From the NCBI RefSeq assembly GCF_008831285.2, contig NC_045148.1:2418001-2482000 (forward strand): a stretch of 64,000 bases of DNA, written 5' to 3'. Shown piece after piece: positions 10,389 to 20,639 of this stretch; position 1 is the stretch's first letter, and the number at the start of each line of letters is the position of its first letter. Below the pieces are notes generated by a model that saw only the letters and a program-made list of their open reading frames with translations, had not been told where the DNA came from and did no database searches. This DNA comes from Nymphaea colorata (taxonomy: Eukaryota > Streptophyta > Magnoliopsida > Nymphaeales > Nymphaeaceae). The position numbers were made by a program, and so were the translations under genes.

Positions 10389-13300
10389 GCGTGTGTACGG
10401 CCGTACACCGGCGCCCAAATTTTTTGAAAATGGTCCGTACCCGCACCCGTACCCATACCTATGTGACATAGCTTGGCACATTTTTCAAATCCTTGTTTGT
10501 GCCCTTTCAGCTAAGTCATACGGACGCTGCAAAAGACTGTCGCACCCGTGTCAACATGACTCAGGTGCAGGTGCTGCTCAGATTCGCACCCGACTTGAGT
10601 CAACAAGAGTCGGGTGCGTTTCATCCATTTTGGACACGCACCAGACTCGCGTTTGACTCGAGTCAGGTGCGGTCAAACCACATCAAACCTATTTTCATCC
10701 TTTTTTTATTTAAAAAATTTTTAACGTTAAAAAGAGGGTTTAGCATTTTTTTTTTTTCCATTTCTATGTTCTGTCCTGATTTTGTTGTTTTTTGTTTGTT
10801 GTTTACTTGTTTAATGTTTGTACTTTGTAAGCATGTTAATGCTTAATGTGTTACATTCATATACACAATACATTATACCTTATAAGTTATAAATATGTAA
10901 TGCATAATATTCATATATAGTATAATAAATTAATAATAACAATATATATATATATATATTATAATAATAAATTAATAATAATAAATATTTTCGCCGCACT
11001 GAAATTTTTGGGGATGTGCCGCATTGGCACCAGCACCCGCACTTATGTGACATAGCCTTTCAGGTGCAATATGCCCCCATAGTCCCTCAAATATTGTCCA
11101 AACTCATACACTCCATGAAAATTTCTGAAACTCAAAACTCATTCAAAGACAACCGAAACTCCCGAGTACATCATTGATCATATCACCACATGTTAGGTTC
11201 AAAGCACCCCTTCAAAACTATAAAACAACCTAAAAAATTGCAAAAGCACTCACATCTTCAAAACCAACTAAACTTTTGAGGAATCTAAATCTCAGTATTC
11301 AAAATCAAACTTTCAACTGAGCATCATTTTTCAGCAATAATCTACAAATACTAGAAAGACAATTAAAATCTCTCAAACTGCATAATGAATTTACTTGAGA
11401 CATTTTCAAGTCCTTCAGGTGAAATATGCAGGAGAGATGGTGCTCCAATATTGTGATATTGTTTTCATGGCATGAAGCAACACCAAAAGCATCCAGCCAA
11501 GAATGCCAGGTTGAATCCAATAGCAACCTCTCAGAATCCTGGTAAAGCTCGTTTGACATGTCAGAAGCTCTCTCAATCTTTCTAATGGTCAGATCATCTC
11601 CATAAAATGTTTGACAAGTAACAAATGGAAGCAAAAGGTGTGGAAACCATTGGCAATTGCTATCATTCAGAAACATAATCAGAATTCAAGGTTGAACCTT
11701 TACAAAGTTGACAAGCCATAGTGGGACATAAAAGTTCAATATAGGAGCCCCTCTTTCATGCAATCCCTTTAGCTATGTCACATAAGTATGGATACGGGTG
11801 CTGGTACGGGTACAGGTGTGGAGTACCTTTAAAAAACTTGGGTACGATGACGACCATATATATATTTGTATATACATACATAATAAGATTTTAAGCAAAT
11901 AAACACACAAATTAATTGTTTGCATTTATAATATATATATTACTGGACAAAAAAAACTAAAATAGCTCAAAAACATATAAAAATACAAAAATACATAAAA
12001 AAACAATTACAAAAATTAAGTCGGCAGTGTCCACGCAGTGTCCCATACCAGCACCAATAACGTCTCGCGTCGACACAGACACTTATACCTTTTAAAAGTG
12101 TCCATGTTACATAGCCCTCAAAGAAAGAACTCAAAATTATAGAAAGTCCTAAGCACAGCCTACCTAAAATATGGTACAAAGCTGCTGAAAATCAGCACTA
12201 CACCCCCAAGCAAAACTTAATCAGTAATGACTAAAACAGAAACTTTTACACAAAGCATGATTTTGGTATAAAATGTTTCCATAAACTGCTGCTTAGAATA
12301 GTTTTGCAATTCCTGATTTCTGACAACAACTCCTTAATCATGTACAATGACAAATAATAGCATTAGCTGAAATGCAATAATAATAACCAACAGTAGAAAA
12401 TATCCCACTATAGATTAAACCACATGGTTGTCAATTCTGGATTTCACATTCCTTTAAAAAAGCATGCGACCTTCAAAACATGTTGACATGATAATGTGGC
12501 GGTTCTTGCTTCAAGAGAAAGGGAAGAGGGAAAGGGGCTATTATTCATTAACAGTTTCAGCAGCAAGGCAAAATGCAAGAGGAAAAAGGCAGAATACCAA
12601 TGCCTGAAAAGCAAACACTTCAGCTGCTGGAGGCAGTTCCATTAGAACCTAAAAGTCCTCAAGAAGCCATAATGACATAATGCTGATGCATTTAAATGGT
12701 TTCATTCACCATTTACATTAACAAAAAACAGATCATGCCATTGCCAGCAGTAAATTCCACTGCTTCAAGAAAAAATACACGCTATCATTCTTTAAAGGAA
12801 AAGGAAGAATAGTATGAAATTGGTAGAAAAACAAGAACCTGAACAGCCATAGATGGCCCAGCTTCATCCACACGATTCCCAATGTCATCAAACAAAGCCC
12901 TAACCTGGCAGTAGCTTATTGTCAGTCATCCTATTTAAAAACATGTTCAGTAAGGAATATATGGTCAACCATATGAATAGTGTGGAGCACAAGCCTAAAT
13001 GCTTCTATAACAAACCTTTCCAAAGGATTCACCACACTGTACAACATCTCCCCTTCTAAGGGTGCCATTCTGGACAATAAATGTTGCAACAGGTCCTTTT
13101 GATTTGTGCAAGCCTGCTTCTATCACTGTGCCTTTTGCATTTCTATGAGGGTTTGCCCTCAACTCTTGAAACTTCATAGTTGTAATGAAACAGCATATAG
13201 CAGAATGAGACATTAGATTAGTTATGATATTGAAAGGTATCAAAAGAGCCAATATATTGACAAGATACTACTGTATGAAGCACATCCAAGAAAAATCTTC

Positions 13301-14426
13301 AATACTTCCTCTACCTCTGCAATAAGCATGACGTTTTCCAATAATTCCTCAATGTTCTGACCTTTAAGAGCACTTATCTGATTGAAAAGTGAAACGTCAA
13401 ATTAGCTCAGCAGAAAATCTTTGCTAAATAGCTAACACATAAAGGTGGAATACATTTACATGAAATAACGCAATTGGTTCTGATAACCACACTTATGTTG
13501 CCATCTATACCATTGGAAATATGTAGGATTGGGCTATACTCACATAGGCCCATAGGCTTGGATAGGTGACCTGCCATTTGAAAAATGACTAGGTCATTAC
13601 TCAGGAAGTAGGAACTCAACAGCCTAGGTTTTTTTTTTTTGCAAACCTAGATTTTTCTTTTCCGTTTTTTGTTTCCTATTTTTTCCCCTTCCTTGGCTGC
13701 CTGAAGTAGACCCTTTCTTTTTCCTTCTGCCATTTAAGGTACTTTTTGTGCTTCTTATTCGGTTGATTCTACATAGATTTTCCTTTTATTTTTTTTTTTT
13801 ATTTTTTTATGTTCCATGGAATATGGCATTAGAAGTATATATGTCAAGTTGCTCTTTTATACTCCTTCAATTTTAAACAAATCTAAATCATCCACTCTTA
13901 GAGCTTTCGAATAAAAGTATATATACATATACAGAAGAAATGATTGGTTGACCTCTTCCTAACATCTGTCAAAGCAAGTCCTCTCCATCTTTGTATAACC
14001 CTCTCTCTATCTCTGTCCAATGACTCGGATGACTTCGGTGACACTCCTTTGCAAGTAGCCTCTCTAACATTCTCTCCACCACTCTCTCATCACTCTCAGT
14101 TTCCTCCCTCTCTCCTTTGCTCCGTCTCCCTTCCTCTATTTGTCACTTCCTTTGTCTCATCTGTCTTTTCTATCTCCCTCTCTAGTCTCCCTTCCTTTCT
14201 CTCAATCTATTTCCCTCTGTCTCTTTTTGTCTTCCTTCCTCTCTCTGTAGTCCTCTCTGTCAATTTCTCCATGTGGACTTTGGAGGAAACCTCAATGATA
14301 AGTTCATCAGATCATTCTCATAAACATTCTACCCTATACATTTTGGTATGTTTGTTAGCTTGTTAAGTTATTTGTTTGTTACCTTGTTAGTTTATGTTTT
14401 GCAAGTTAAAAATCACAAATGGATTG

Positions 14427-14491
<65 letters not shown>

Positions 14492-17400
14492 TGTATCCAT
14501 TTTTTTGGATATTCATGTATCCGAATTCAAAGATGAATGAGCAAAAGTCAGGGCTTTGCTTTTGACATGACGTGATATATATATAGCGTTGACCCTGCAT
14601 CGAAGTCTTTTGAAATGTCTCTACACCTGTGTCCACATATGGACAGACATCCAAGTAACATAGCTAAAAGTATTAGGATATTCATTATTCTACCAAAGGA
14701 AATGAATTTCAACTTGTGCATTGTCACAAATATATGCAATATTTTCAAAATATTGTAATACAGACACTGAAAACAAGTGAAATGGAACAATATCAGGATA
14801 GTTTCAACTTTGAAACAAAAGTCCAACAATATTTTAATGATGTTTTCACAACAAAACATTTTTCATATACTTAATTTTTTTCTATTTTCTTTAATATTTT
14901 AACAATTATTTTTAAAATTTTACTAATGTTTTTAAGATAATTAGCAAAAGTTTATTGTTTTGTTATTTTCTCTATTATTTTTCATACAAATTTTACTTTT
15001 GTTGGATCCCAAGATTTTTAGGAGTAAAACAAACCTTTCAACAAATACCAATAAAAACTCAACAACAGAAACCCAAAACCAATATTTGTGACTGTAATAC
15101 CAAATTATTCCCTTATTATAATACTGTCCCGCATTATAATACTATTTCACATTTTTCCATGATGAATCTCTAGAGCTCCCAGCATTTTCAGGCCAACTAA
15201 TGTTTTGTATTGCTGACAAGCTATAGGAGACACGACAAGTTCTCTTTGAGTCTCCTTTCCTAACATGGAATAAAAGCATTTTAACCAAAGCATGACACAG
15301 AGCTTAAATGAACTATTTGTTTATATTCCATTAAAAGGATGTGTAACAATCTCGAGAAGGATCTTTGGAACTATTAATACCTTTGCTCCATATACAATTG
15401 CATCACATTCATCCATCAATTAGAATAGCATATTCATGTGGATAGTCATAGCTGACCTGAACGAATGGTGTATCACCACCCCAGTCCTCAGGCATTAAAC
15501 CAATAGAAGAAAGTTCTTGCATGACCTTGTCCGGGTTCGCCCCATCTTTATCAATCTGGAAGACGAGTGCAGTTAGATACCGTTGATGTACAGATAGAAC
15601 AAATAGTGAACCAGCACTATTTACCTTATTTATTGCTATAATAATGGGAACCCCTGCAGCTTTAGCATGAGCTATAGCTTCAGTAGTTTGAGGACGAACC
15701 CCATCATCAGCAGCCACCACAATAATAGCAATATCAGTTACCCTTGTTCCACGTGCTCTCATTGCACTAAATGCCTAATTTTGCAAAGAGTAGAGATACT
15801 GTCAATCTTAAGGAAGGATATGGAGAATTTCTAAACAGATACCTTTTATATGGGAGATAAATAATAGTAAATTAAAGAGACAGAACAGAACCACAACAAT
15901 ATTGAAAATTGTAAAAATGCTTAACTAAGAATTACCTCATGCCCTGGTGTGTCAAGTACAACGCAAGACTGAAGCTTCCCATCTACTGGAACAAGCACTT
16001 TATAAGCTCCAATCCCTTGGGTAATCCCACCTGCCTCAGATTCAGTCACCTGCAGACCAGATTGTGAGCAGCATTTCAGAAAATATACATTACGAGAACC
16101 ATTAAAAGCGAAGGCAAATCAACATCAGAATGTGCACCACTTACCCTGCTTTTTCGAATGCGATCCAATAGAGTTGTCTGTGAATAGATGATAAAGAAAA
16201 AGTTAGACCTGCATATTTGCATTGCAGCATATGATGTGTTTCCAATGTGGAGATGTATGTGCCTTTGTAAAAAGACCGTAAAAGAGAACTTAGTAACACG
16301 ATGACATGAAATGAGTTAAGAAACACACAAGAATGACCGAAACGAAACACCATTACCTTTCCATGATCTACATGTCCCATGATAGTCAGCACAGGTGGTC
16401 TAGCTTCAAGATTCTCCAAATCTTCTTCATCGAGCATTTCCTTCTTTTGAGCCATATCTTCCACTTTTACAGGATCTGCCTCTATGACTTCTACATCGTA
16501 CTCTTTGCAAATCATCTTTACCATGTCTTTGTCCAATGTATGCATCACTGGAACCTTGATTCCTTTCGAAAATAGATAGCCAAGGATCTCGGTTTCACTA
16601 ACTGCTAGTTTGTAAGCTAAATCCTCTGTCGTCATTCCTTCGTCTCCAACCTCAAGAATGTCTACTTTGACCGGGGCTGCCGCTTTAGCAGCCTGTAGTC
16701 GAGCTGCCTTCCGGCTCGCTTTACTCCATTTCCTCCCTTTCCTCGCTGTTGATGCTCCACTGACCGACATATCAATCTCATTTGTGTCATCGTCCACTAT
16801 ATCCTCATCGCCACCACCGAAGACCATTCGCCTCCTTGGAGCACCAACTTCTCCAGATTTCTTCCTTCGCTCATCTTTGCCTTTTGATTGAGCTGGGCCT
16901 CTGGCTGGCTTCGGAGGTGGTAAAATAACTTGTGATATAAGAGGATCAGCACCTGGCTTCTTAGCGAACTTGTCGACCAAAATTGGCTTCCGATCTTTAA
17001 CTTGCACAGAACTGCCTGTTTCTTCCTTAGTAGTAGCTGGTCCCCGAACGGCGCCCACATCCTTGAGAATTACAGGCCTCTTAATTTCAGGAACTGGCCT
17101 AGCAGGCGGTTTAGCCTGTAAGGTGGGATGAGCTTTTGAGGCAATATTGCTGCTCTTTCTCTTCTCGGCAATGTCGACCTTCGAGTTGTCTTGGCTGAGA
17201 TCAACTTTTCTTTGCGCTTTCTCAACCATGGACGTGGGAAAATCAACCACCTTTTGAACGCTTGCGACTGGATTCCCTTTCCTCCACACGCTCTTCAGCG
17301 TCTTTGACTTCCTGATAGAGCTAGAATTTGATGCCTTAGCTTCTCTAGGATTATTAGAACCTGATGATCGACTGCCATTCCTTGCATTTACAGCCGTGTC

Positions 17401-17856
17401 AGATTTGCTCATACTCTCTAGCCGCTCAGCCTTCTCTAAGACGTCGTCAAGCGACTCAATCACCTTATTCTTATCATCCAATTCGCCTGACTTCCCATTG
17501 GGGAGCTCATATCCGTTACTTCTTGGCGCCGAATTCCTGGGCATCGGCTTCCTGACAGGCTCGATGCTTGGTCGAGTTTTCAAGGTGGGCTTCGGTAAGG
17601 GGTTTAGCACAAAATCCGCATCCTCTTCCTTGCTATTCCTAAAGTTAGGGTCATGGGAAACGAAATCCCCTTTCTCGGTAATGAAGTCGGTAGTAACAAC
17701 ATATTTACAGGAAAGGAAGTGAGACCACCTTCGAGGTTTGGAATTTGATGGAAGACTTCTCACAAGGGGAACACTCAGTTGAGCAGAAGACTCGAAGCTC
17801 GTTGAAGAATTGACTCTTGCACTCCCCAAAGTCGCCAGAGATGCAAGAGAAGCCAT
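4895..17856 (-). CDS. FUG1: Chloroplast translation initiation factor IF-2 (FUG1 type), 12 exons
   Basis: GTPase that brings initiator fMet-tRNA to the plastid ribosome. Exons, 5' to 3' on the minus strand: 17856-16357, 16177-16145, 16049-15936, 15774-15625, 15555-15457, 13377-13315, 13171-13016, 12904-12839, 6320-6084, 5839-5564, 5479-5291, 5056-4895. Every exon is a whole number of codons and every junction is GT-AG; the total is 1014 residues plus TAA, close to the roughly 1026 of Arabidopsis FUG1 as I remember it. Visible features: Ser/Thr-rich transit peptide (about 1-55); low-complexity Lys/Pro region; IF2 N-terminal domain near 415-475; G1 GHVDHGKT (494-501, split by intron 1); G2 [11 protein letters not shown]3 DTPGHE (544-549); G4 NKID (598-601); G5 SALKG; then domains II to IV to the C-terminus. 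The start is the first ATG of the reading frame. The frame is intact, so the gene is probably functional. Confidence 0.96.
6365..6452. repeat. 30-bp direct repeat, 58-bp spacing
   Basis: The phrase beginning AATCAACAAGATAAAAACCG occurs at 6365 and 6423, in intron 8 just upstream (in gene sense) of IF-2 exon 9. It looks like a small slippage-type duplication. Confidence 0.85.
7409..7484. repeat. (TA)n then (GA)n compound microsatellite
   Basis: About 27 TA units are followed by about 10 AG units in intron 8 of the IF-2 gene. Open frames of alternating Tyr/Ile across it are artefacts. Confidence 0.97.
7573..7891. mobile_element. Tourist-like MITE with TAA target duplication
   Basis: The 319-bp element has ends CAGTGTCACAAAAAACACGT and, inverted at the right, CATTGTCACAAAAAACATGT. 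TAA flanks both sides (7570-7572 and 7892-7894). The interior is AT-rich with repeated ACGC/GCGT words and CCCGAGA/TATTATACCCGAG words. A 3-bp TAA duplication is characteristic of the PIF/Harbinger (Tourist) group. It abuts a copia remnant that starts at about 7895. Related copies are at 26838-27143 and 35086-35445. Confidence 0.85.
7895..8131 (+). pseudogene. Ty1/copia RNase H C-terminal fragment
   Basis: The reading frame gives [19 protein letters not shown], then [11 protein letters not shown], and ends IIDIYAPA followed by TGA. These are the hallmark C-terminal residues of copia RNase H (HIEVDCHFIR, QLADIFTKALP). The polypurine tract AGGGGGAG and an LTR start follow directly. All upstream pol is missing. 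The fragment lies in IF-2 intron 8, antisense to the gene. Confidence 0.9.
8139..8398 (+). mobile_element. Copia 3' LTR
   Basis: Begins TGTAGAAAAAACG right after the polypurine tract (8131-8138) and probably ends at ACAACA near 8398. The length is about 260 bp, and the right edge is inferred from the terminal CA. No matching 5' LTR is present in the window, so the element is 5'-truncated. Confidence 0.7.
8400..9403. other. Intron 8 spacer, nothing coding
   Basis: AT-rich intronic DNA of the IF-2 gene. A weak tRNA T-arm-like phrase (GGGGTTCAAGTACC, near 9179) sits just before an A-rich run. It is suggestive of a SINE end but not enough to call one. Confidence 0.4.
9404..10471. mobile_element. 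hAT-type nonautonomous element, 1068 bp, GC-rich cargo
   Basis: Left end CTATGTCACACGGGTAC; right end, inverted, CTATGTGACAT / CTATGTCACATAGGTATGG. Flanks are TTTGGCAC (9396-9403) and CTTGGCAC (10472-10479), a 7/8 match and therefore an 8-bp target duplication typical of hAT elements. Subterminal GTACGGGTGCGG words mark the family. The middle carries a 185-codon open frame (9562-10119) with much higher GC than its surroundings and no domain I recognise, then a (TA)n run at 10352-10387. The cargo could be captured host sequence. It is in IF-2 intron 8. Confidence 0.85.
10352..10387. repeat. (TA)n microsatellite inside a hAT element
   Basis: About 18 TA units near the right end of the 1068-bp hAT element. 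Confidence 0.95.
10511..11055. mobile_element. hAT-type MITE, 545 bp, perfect 8-bp target duplication
   Basis: Left end CTAAGTCATACGGACG; right end, inverted, CTATGTCACATAAGTGCGGG. The flanks are identical: CCTTTCAG at 10503-10510 and 11056-11063. Inside are repeated CGCACCCGACT-type words at the left and an AT-rich core with TAATAATAAATTA repeats. It lies 39 bp beyond the right end of the 1068-bp element of the same family, in IF-2 intron 8. The perfect duplication makes the boundaries secure. Confidence 0.92.
11773..12114. mobile_element. hAT-type MITE, 342 bp
   Basis: Left end CTATGTCACATAAGTATGG followed by GGTACGGGTACAGGTG; right end, inverted, CTATGTAACATGGACACTT. Flanks CCCTTTAG and CCCTCAAAG are a partial match to an 8-bp duplication. 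Same family as 9404-10471 and 10511-11055. Confidence 0.8.
13378..15456. other. IF-2 intron 5 with T-rich and CT-rich stretches
   Basis: A 2079-bp intron between exons 5 and 6. It contains T-rich runs (13630-13810), a CT-rich open frame (13944-14366) without domain, the microsatellite at 14429-14496, and at 14640-14662 a right hAT-type end (inverted CTATGTTACTTGG). I could not find a left partner for that end. Confidence 0.6.
14429..14496. repeat. (AT)n plus (GTAT)n compound microsatellite
   Basis: About 17 AT units run into eight GTAT units, in IF-2 intron 5. Confidence 0.97.
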
Positions 17857-18080
17857 AATTGAAGTGCACAAGAAATATTAAGGCATAACCAAGAAATATC
17901 AACTTGAAAAGGAGAATGAATACATTGTATGATGAAAATCGCCACCAAAAAGAACCTCGACTACTCTGAACAAACAGCAATTTTCTCTTCTTCGTTTCCT
18001 GGATTTCTTTTCTCTCTGACTTCTTTGGGGCTCCCCAGGAATGACTTAATGAAATTGGATGAATCCTACGGCGAGCAAGA

Positions 18081-18086
18081 CACGTG
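18081..18086. promoter_or_regulatory. G-box CACGTG upstream of the IF-2 gene
   Basis: A palindromic CACGTG lies 225 bp upstream of the IF-2 start codon. G-boxes bind bZIP/bHLH factors and are common in promoters of nuclear genes for plastid proteins. A role here is inferred only from motif and position. No TATA box is evident nearby. Confidence 0.35.
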
Positions 18087-18089
18087 TTC

Positions 18090-18589
18090 AGGAGACAGTT
18101 TGCGTAAACACTGAAATTTGGACGACACCCATGAAAAAATAGCGAGGTCTTTTCCTTCTATCTCCTGTGCATGTTCTGATTGGGAAAAGGGTGGAAGGGG
18201 TTTCCGTTATCTCCTTCGTCTTCCGAGTGTTTTATTGTGAGCTCCTTATTACGTGAGAGCAACCGACTCAGCTTGTGAGCATGTGTGGCTGCCCCTTCCT
18301 CTCGTCCACACAACTGATAAGGTTTCGGATCTTCCACCATCGCTCTTCGTGGGATCCTTCCATCCCAATGAAAGGGGATTTCTCATCCTTGCTTATTTTA
18401 CTTTGAATTTCTTTCCTTTTTCCATTTTCTGTGGCCACTAGTGCGAGCTTGTCGTCCACCTCGAAGTGAAGTGGACCAGAATCTTGACCCCACCGTCCGC
18501 AGAAGTGACAGGTTAGGTTTAGCCTGTTGTAACTCGACCCAGCTTGCTAAAAAGCCAACTTGCCTTTATAGACCAGTTTGAGAATCGAA
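18090..18589. other. Upstream flank, no gene
   Basis: Distal upstream DNA of the IF-2 gene. Short open frames on both strands carry no recognisable domain. Confidence 0.4.
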
Positions 18590-20060
18590 CTGAGGCAGCC
18601 ATTTTTTTTAAAGCTATATTAAGTCATTTGGAGTCAAAAGGAGAGAGCGAGGAGAGTTATTAAAAATTTGGTGTACAATGTTGAATCAAGAAACAATAAC
18701 AACAAAGGTGTACAAAAATGAATTAAGAAATGAGAACAACAAAGAAGAAATATAAAAGTCAGTTAATGACCTAAGAACATAATGGCACACTCTCCATCGG
18801 CAACAGAACTTTTAATAATTTTAAACAGCTTAGTACAGAGTGCAAGATATGATTGGTTACAATTGAATGAACTTAACACCCAGAAGAATGGAACCGATGA
18901 CAGACCTTCTACCTATCCATCAATTTGACCAGCTATATTAAGCTATTTGGAGCTAAGAAGGGGGAGCCAAGTTATTAACAATTTGGTGTACAAAAGATGA
19001 ATCAAGAAACGAAAACAACAAAGAAGACATATAAAATTCAGTTAATGACCTGAGAACATGGTAACACTGTCCATTCAGTAACAGAATTTATAATTTTCAG
19101 GAGTTTGACATAGTGTGTGGGTATGATTGGCTATAATTGAATGAACTAATACCCACAAGAATCAAACTGATGGTAGACCCTCTATCTGTCCATCAATTCA
19201 ACCAATTATATTAAGCCATTTGGAGCTAAGGGGTGGAAAGGAGAGTTATTAAAAATTTGGTGTACAAAAGATGCATCAATAAATGAAAACAACAAAGAAG
19301 AAACGTAAAAGTCAGTTGATGACCTAAGTACATAGTAACACACTCCATAGTCCATTCTGCAACAGAATTTCTAATTTTAAACAGCTTAAGATAGTGTGTA
19401 ACATATGATTGGATATTATCTATGAACTAATGCCCGCAAGAATCGAATTGATGACAGGCCTTCCATCTGTCCATCAATTCTGTCCATCAATTCGACAAGC
19501 TATACTAACTCATTTGAAGCTAGAGAGGGGAGTTATTAAAAATTTGGTGTACAAAAGATGAATCAAGAAATGAGAACAACAAGGAAGAAATATAAATTCA
19601 ATTAATGACCTAAGTACGTGGTAGCACTATCCACTCGGCAATAGAATTTTATGTTTAAATAGCATAACAAAGTATGTGAGATATGATTGGTTATGATTGA
19701 ATGAACTAACGGTCATAGGAATCAAAGTGATGGTAGCTGTCCGTCAATCCGACTACTTATTGAAACCATTTGGAATTAAGGGGATGAGAGGGGAATAATT
19801 AACAAATTGATGTACAAAAGATGAATCAAGGAATGCGAAAAACAAAAAAATGAATATAAAATTCAGTTCATGACTGAAGTACATAGTAACACTCTCCATT
19901 CTACAAGAGAATTTCTAAGTTTAAATAGCTTACTACAGTGTGTGAGATATGATTGATTATGATCAAATGAACTAACGCCCACAAGAATCAACCTGATGGT
20001 ACATCCTGTATCTGTCGGTCAATTCGACTAGTTCTAGGAGTTACTAAAAAAATTGGCGTA
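18590..20060. repeat. Tandem repeat, five or more units of about 255-320 bp
   Basis: Each unit starts with a variant of AGCTATATTAAGCCATTTGG (about 18612, 18931, 19203, 19496, 19751). It continues with AATTTGGTGTACAAAAGATG, AATCAAGAAATGAGAACAAC, TAATGACCTAAGTACATGG, TATGATTGGTTATAATTG, CCCACAAGAATC and CTATCTGTCCATCAATTCGA. Unit spacing is 319, 272, 293 and 255 bp, with a truncated unit ending near 20060. Units differ by many substitutions and small indels, so the array is old. No coding frame persists. It ends at a (TA)n run. Confidence 0.9.
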
Positions 20061-20115
20061 CAAAAGATGAATCAAGAGACACGAACAACAGGAAATGAAC
20101 ATAAAATTCAATTTT

Positions 20116-20117
<2 letters not shown>

Positions 20118-20170
<53 letters not shown>
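20118..20170. repeat. (TA)n microsatellite
   Basis: About 26 TA units between the tandem array and a possible small inverted-repeat element. Confidence 0.97.
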
Positions 20171-20176
<6 letters not shown>

Positions 20177-20261
20177 TCTTTTTTATTTTCTGGAGTTCAT
20201 TCTTTTGTTATTTATTATGTTTTCCATAAAGTGCAGCCATGTGCTGGAGTGGAGCTACGAC

Positions 20262-20625
20262 ACAGTGACACGCTAAATCGCCCACGTGACATGTGGACAC
20301 GCGGATCCAAACACGAGACACGGTTGAGACACGCCACAAAATAAAATAAAAGTTATTAATTTAATGTTTTTTTATTTTTTCAAATAAAACTTATTAATTT
20401 AATGTTTTTTTTATTTTTTCATTTTTCTGTGATGCATCCAATTATTCTCATGAACAATCCTTTTCATTTTATTATTATTCTTTTTATGATAAAACAAATT
20501 GTAAGAGTGAATTATTAATTTAATATTATTTCATTTTATTTTTTTTTAAAATATAAAATTTGTTGTGTCCACGTGTCTAAAAATTTTAAAAATTTCTGTC
20601 CACGTGTCAAGGTATGTCCCCGTAT
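20262..20625. repeat. Possible small inverted-repeat element
   Basis: GTGACATGTGGACACG and ACACGAGACACGG at the left are mirrored by GTCCACGTGTCTAAAA and TCTGTCCACGTGTCAAGG at the right, around an AT-rich core with the repeated phrase TTATTAATTTAATGTTTTT. It looks like a degenerate MITE, but edges and target duplication are not clear. Confidence 0.35.
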
Positions 20626-20639
20626 TTTCTCTTCTTGGT

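Noticed and set aside
16141-16356. Continuation of the IF-2 exon 1 frame past GHVDHGK
   Set aside because: The added residues do not match any IF-2. The donor GTAATG follows the lysine codon, and the next exon [11 protein letters not shown] restores the P-loop. The apparent start at 17871 is a TTG, so ATG 17856 was used.
18590-20060. CRISPR-like array
   Set aside because: The units are about 280 bp, diverged, without unique spacers, and in plant DNA. It is an ordinary degenerate tandem repeat.
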